A stretch of DNA of 5,194 nucleotides from an uncultured bacterium (GTDB lineage Bacteria; Patescibacteriota; Minisyncoccia; Phycocordibacterales; CAIZLB01), in the NCBI GenBank assembly GCA_937873535.1, contig CALMYA010000046.1, positions 1 through 5,194 on the forward strand, in the 5' to 3' direction. The notes under the pieces were generated by a model that saw only the letters and a list, made by a program, of their open reading frames with translations, did no database searches and had not been told where the DNA came from. Below, piece by piece: positions 4,722 through 5,194 of this stretch. Position 1 is the first letter of the stretch. Each line of letters opens with the position of its first letter. Position numbers and translations under genes: made by a program.

Positions 4722-5186
4722 TTATTTTTTGCAGCAATCTTCAGAACCGCAGTTACCGCCAACTGGGCATGTTCCATTCTTTGAAGGAAAACCGCAGCAT
4801 GCACCTAAGCTGTAACGGCCTGCGCCCGCAACGGCAATACATAGTGTTGATGCAAACATCACCAAGGCAAGCTCTGCACCCATCGGGCCGACAAGGCCAT
4901 ATGATTTATGAACATCGAGTACGGCAACGAGCATGTTTATCGCCAAAAGACTTGCGCCTATTTTTGTAGCGTAACCGATAACAAGAGATATACCACCGAG
5001 AAATTCAACCAAAGCGACAACGTATGCCCAAAATGGAGCAAGGCCTAATGTAGCAAAGAAACCGATAGTGCCGGTCATATCGCCGAGCTTCATATAACCA
5101 TGAACAATGAAAATAAAACCTACAACAATTCTGAGAACAAGAAGACCTAAACTTTTATTATGATGCAAAGACTGAAATGATTTCAT
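4722..5186 (-). CDS. DoxX family membrane protein with cysteine-rich tail
   Basis: A 154-residue integral membrane protein of the DoxX family. Family signs are RIVVGFIFIVHGYMKL (19-34) in the first membrane segment, VEFLGGISLVIGYATKIGA (60-78), and GAGRYSLG (121-128) at the end of the fourth segment. Membrane segments lie near 13-32, 42-62, 66-91 and 102-122. Characterised relatives are thiosulfate:quinone oxidoreductase subunits and redox/stress-linked membrane components, but most members, this one included, have no fixed role. The odd part is the tail: Cys130, 131, 140, 146, 151 and 152, six cysteines in 23 residues, among Gly, Pro and Lys. Such a tail could bind metal, carry disulfides or exchange thiols; topology predicts it on the same side as the N-terminus. 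The ATG at 5186 gives a full-length family N-terminus; only 8 bp upstream is visible, so its promoter is outside the window. It ends at the terminator shared with the oxidase. Confidence 0.9.
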   Translation of the reverse strand: MKSFQSLHHNKSLGLLVLRIVVGFIFIVHGYMKLGDMTGTIGFFATLGLAPFWAYVVALVEFLGGISLVIGYATKIGASLLAINMLVAVLDVHKSYGLVGPMGAELALVMFASTLCIAVAGAGRYSLGACCGFPSKNGTCPVGGNCGSEDCCKK

Positions 5187-5194
5187 TTTTGAAT

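Overview
The window looks like a chromosomal segment of a small-genome bacterium, most likely a member of the Candidate Phyla Radiation (Patescibacteria, Parcubacteria-like). This is an inference. It rests on the family mix (a DUF805 protein with an N-terminal helical head, a proline/threonine-rich single-pass protein, the start of a small membrane protein beginning MDTFIHADIFFF), on the near absence of Shine-Dalgarno sites, and on -10-like hexamers lying only 7-10 nt from several start codons. All genes read through in the standard code, with TAA and TAG stops and TGG tryptophans. No rRNA, tRNA, mobile element or CRISPR array is visible.

Layout: positions 1-2794 hold a leftward (minus-strand) run. 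In transcription order it contains a small basic helical protein (2794-2597), lexA (2536-1961), a proline/threonine-rich membrane-anchored protein (1939-818), a DUF805 membrane protein (788-78), and the first 17 codons of a further small membrane protein (52-1, cut by the window edge). Positions about 2795-2960 form a divergent regulatory region. Rightward from 2961 lies a 567-aa FAD-linked oxidase/dehydrogenase of the GlcD type. It ends at 4664 and converges on a leftward DoxX-family membrane protein (5186-4722). One 11-bp hairpin flanked by A and T tracts (4677-4712) can terminate both.

The most interesting element is the control region in front of the small protein and lexA. A minus-strand promoter with a perfect TTGACA, an 18-bp spacer and TATACT has its spacer filled by a perfect 20-bp inverted repeat, AGGTGAACTACAGTTCACCT. 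The core of this repeat, GAAC-N4-GTTC, is the SOS-box core used by LexA of Gram-positive bacteria. Since lexA is the next gene but one and no terminator intervenes, this reads as a damage-inducible, self-regulated unit: LexA would repress an uncharacterised small helical protein and, by read-through, itself. lexA also has its own closely placed extended -10 promoter. The oxidase promoter lies 45 bp beyond the operator and is probably independent of it.

The DoxX protein carries an unusual tail with six cysteines in its last 25 residues. The oxidase resembles the flavin half of the long FAD/Fe-S fused dehydrogenases but has no Fe-S half. The proline-rich and DUF805 proteins have recognisable architecture but no assignable function.
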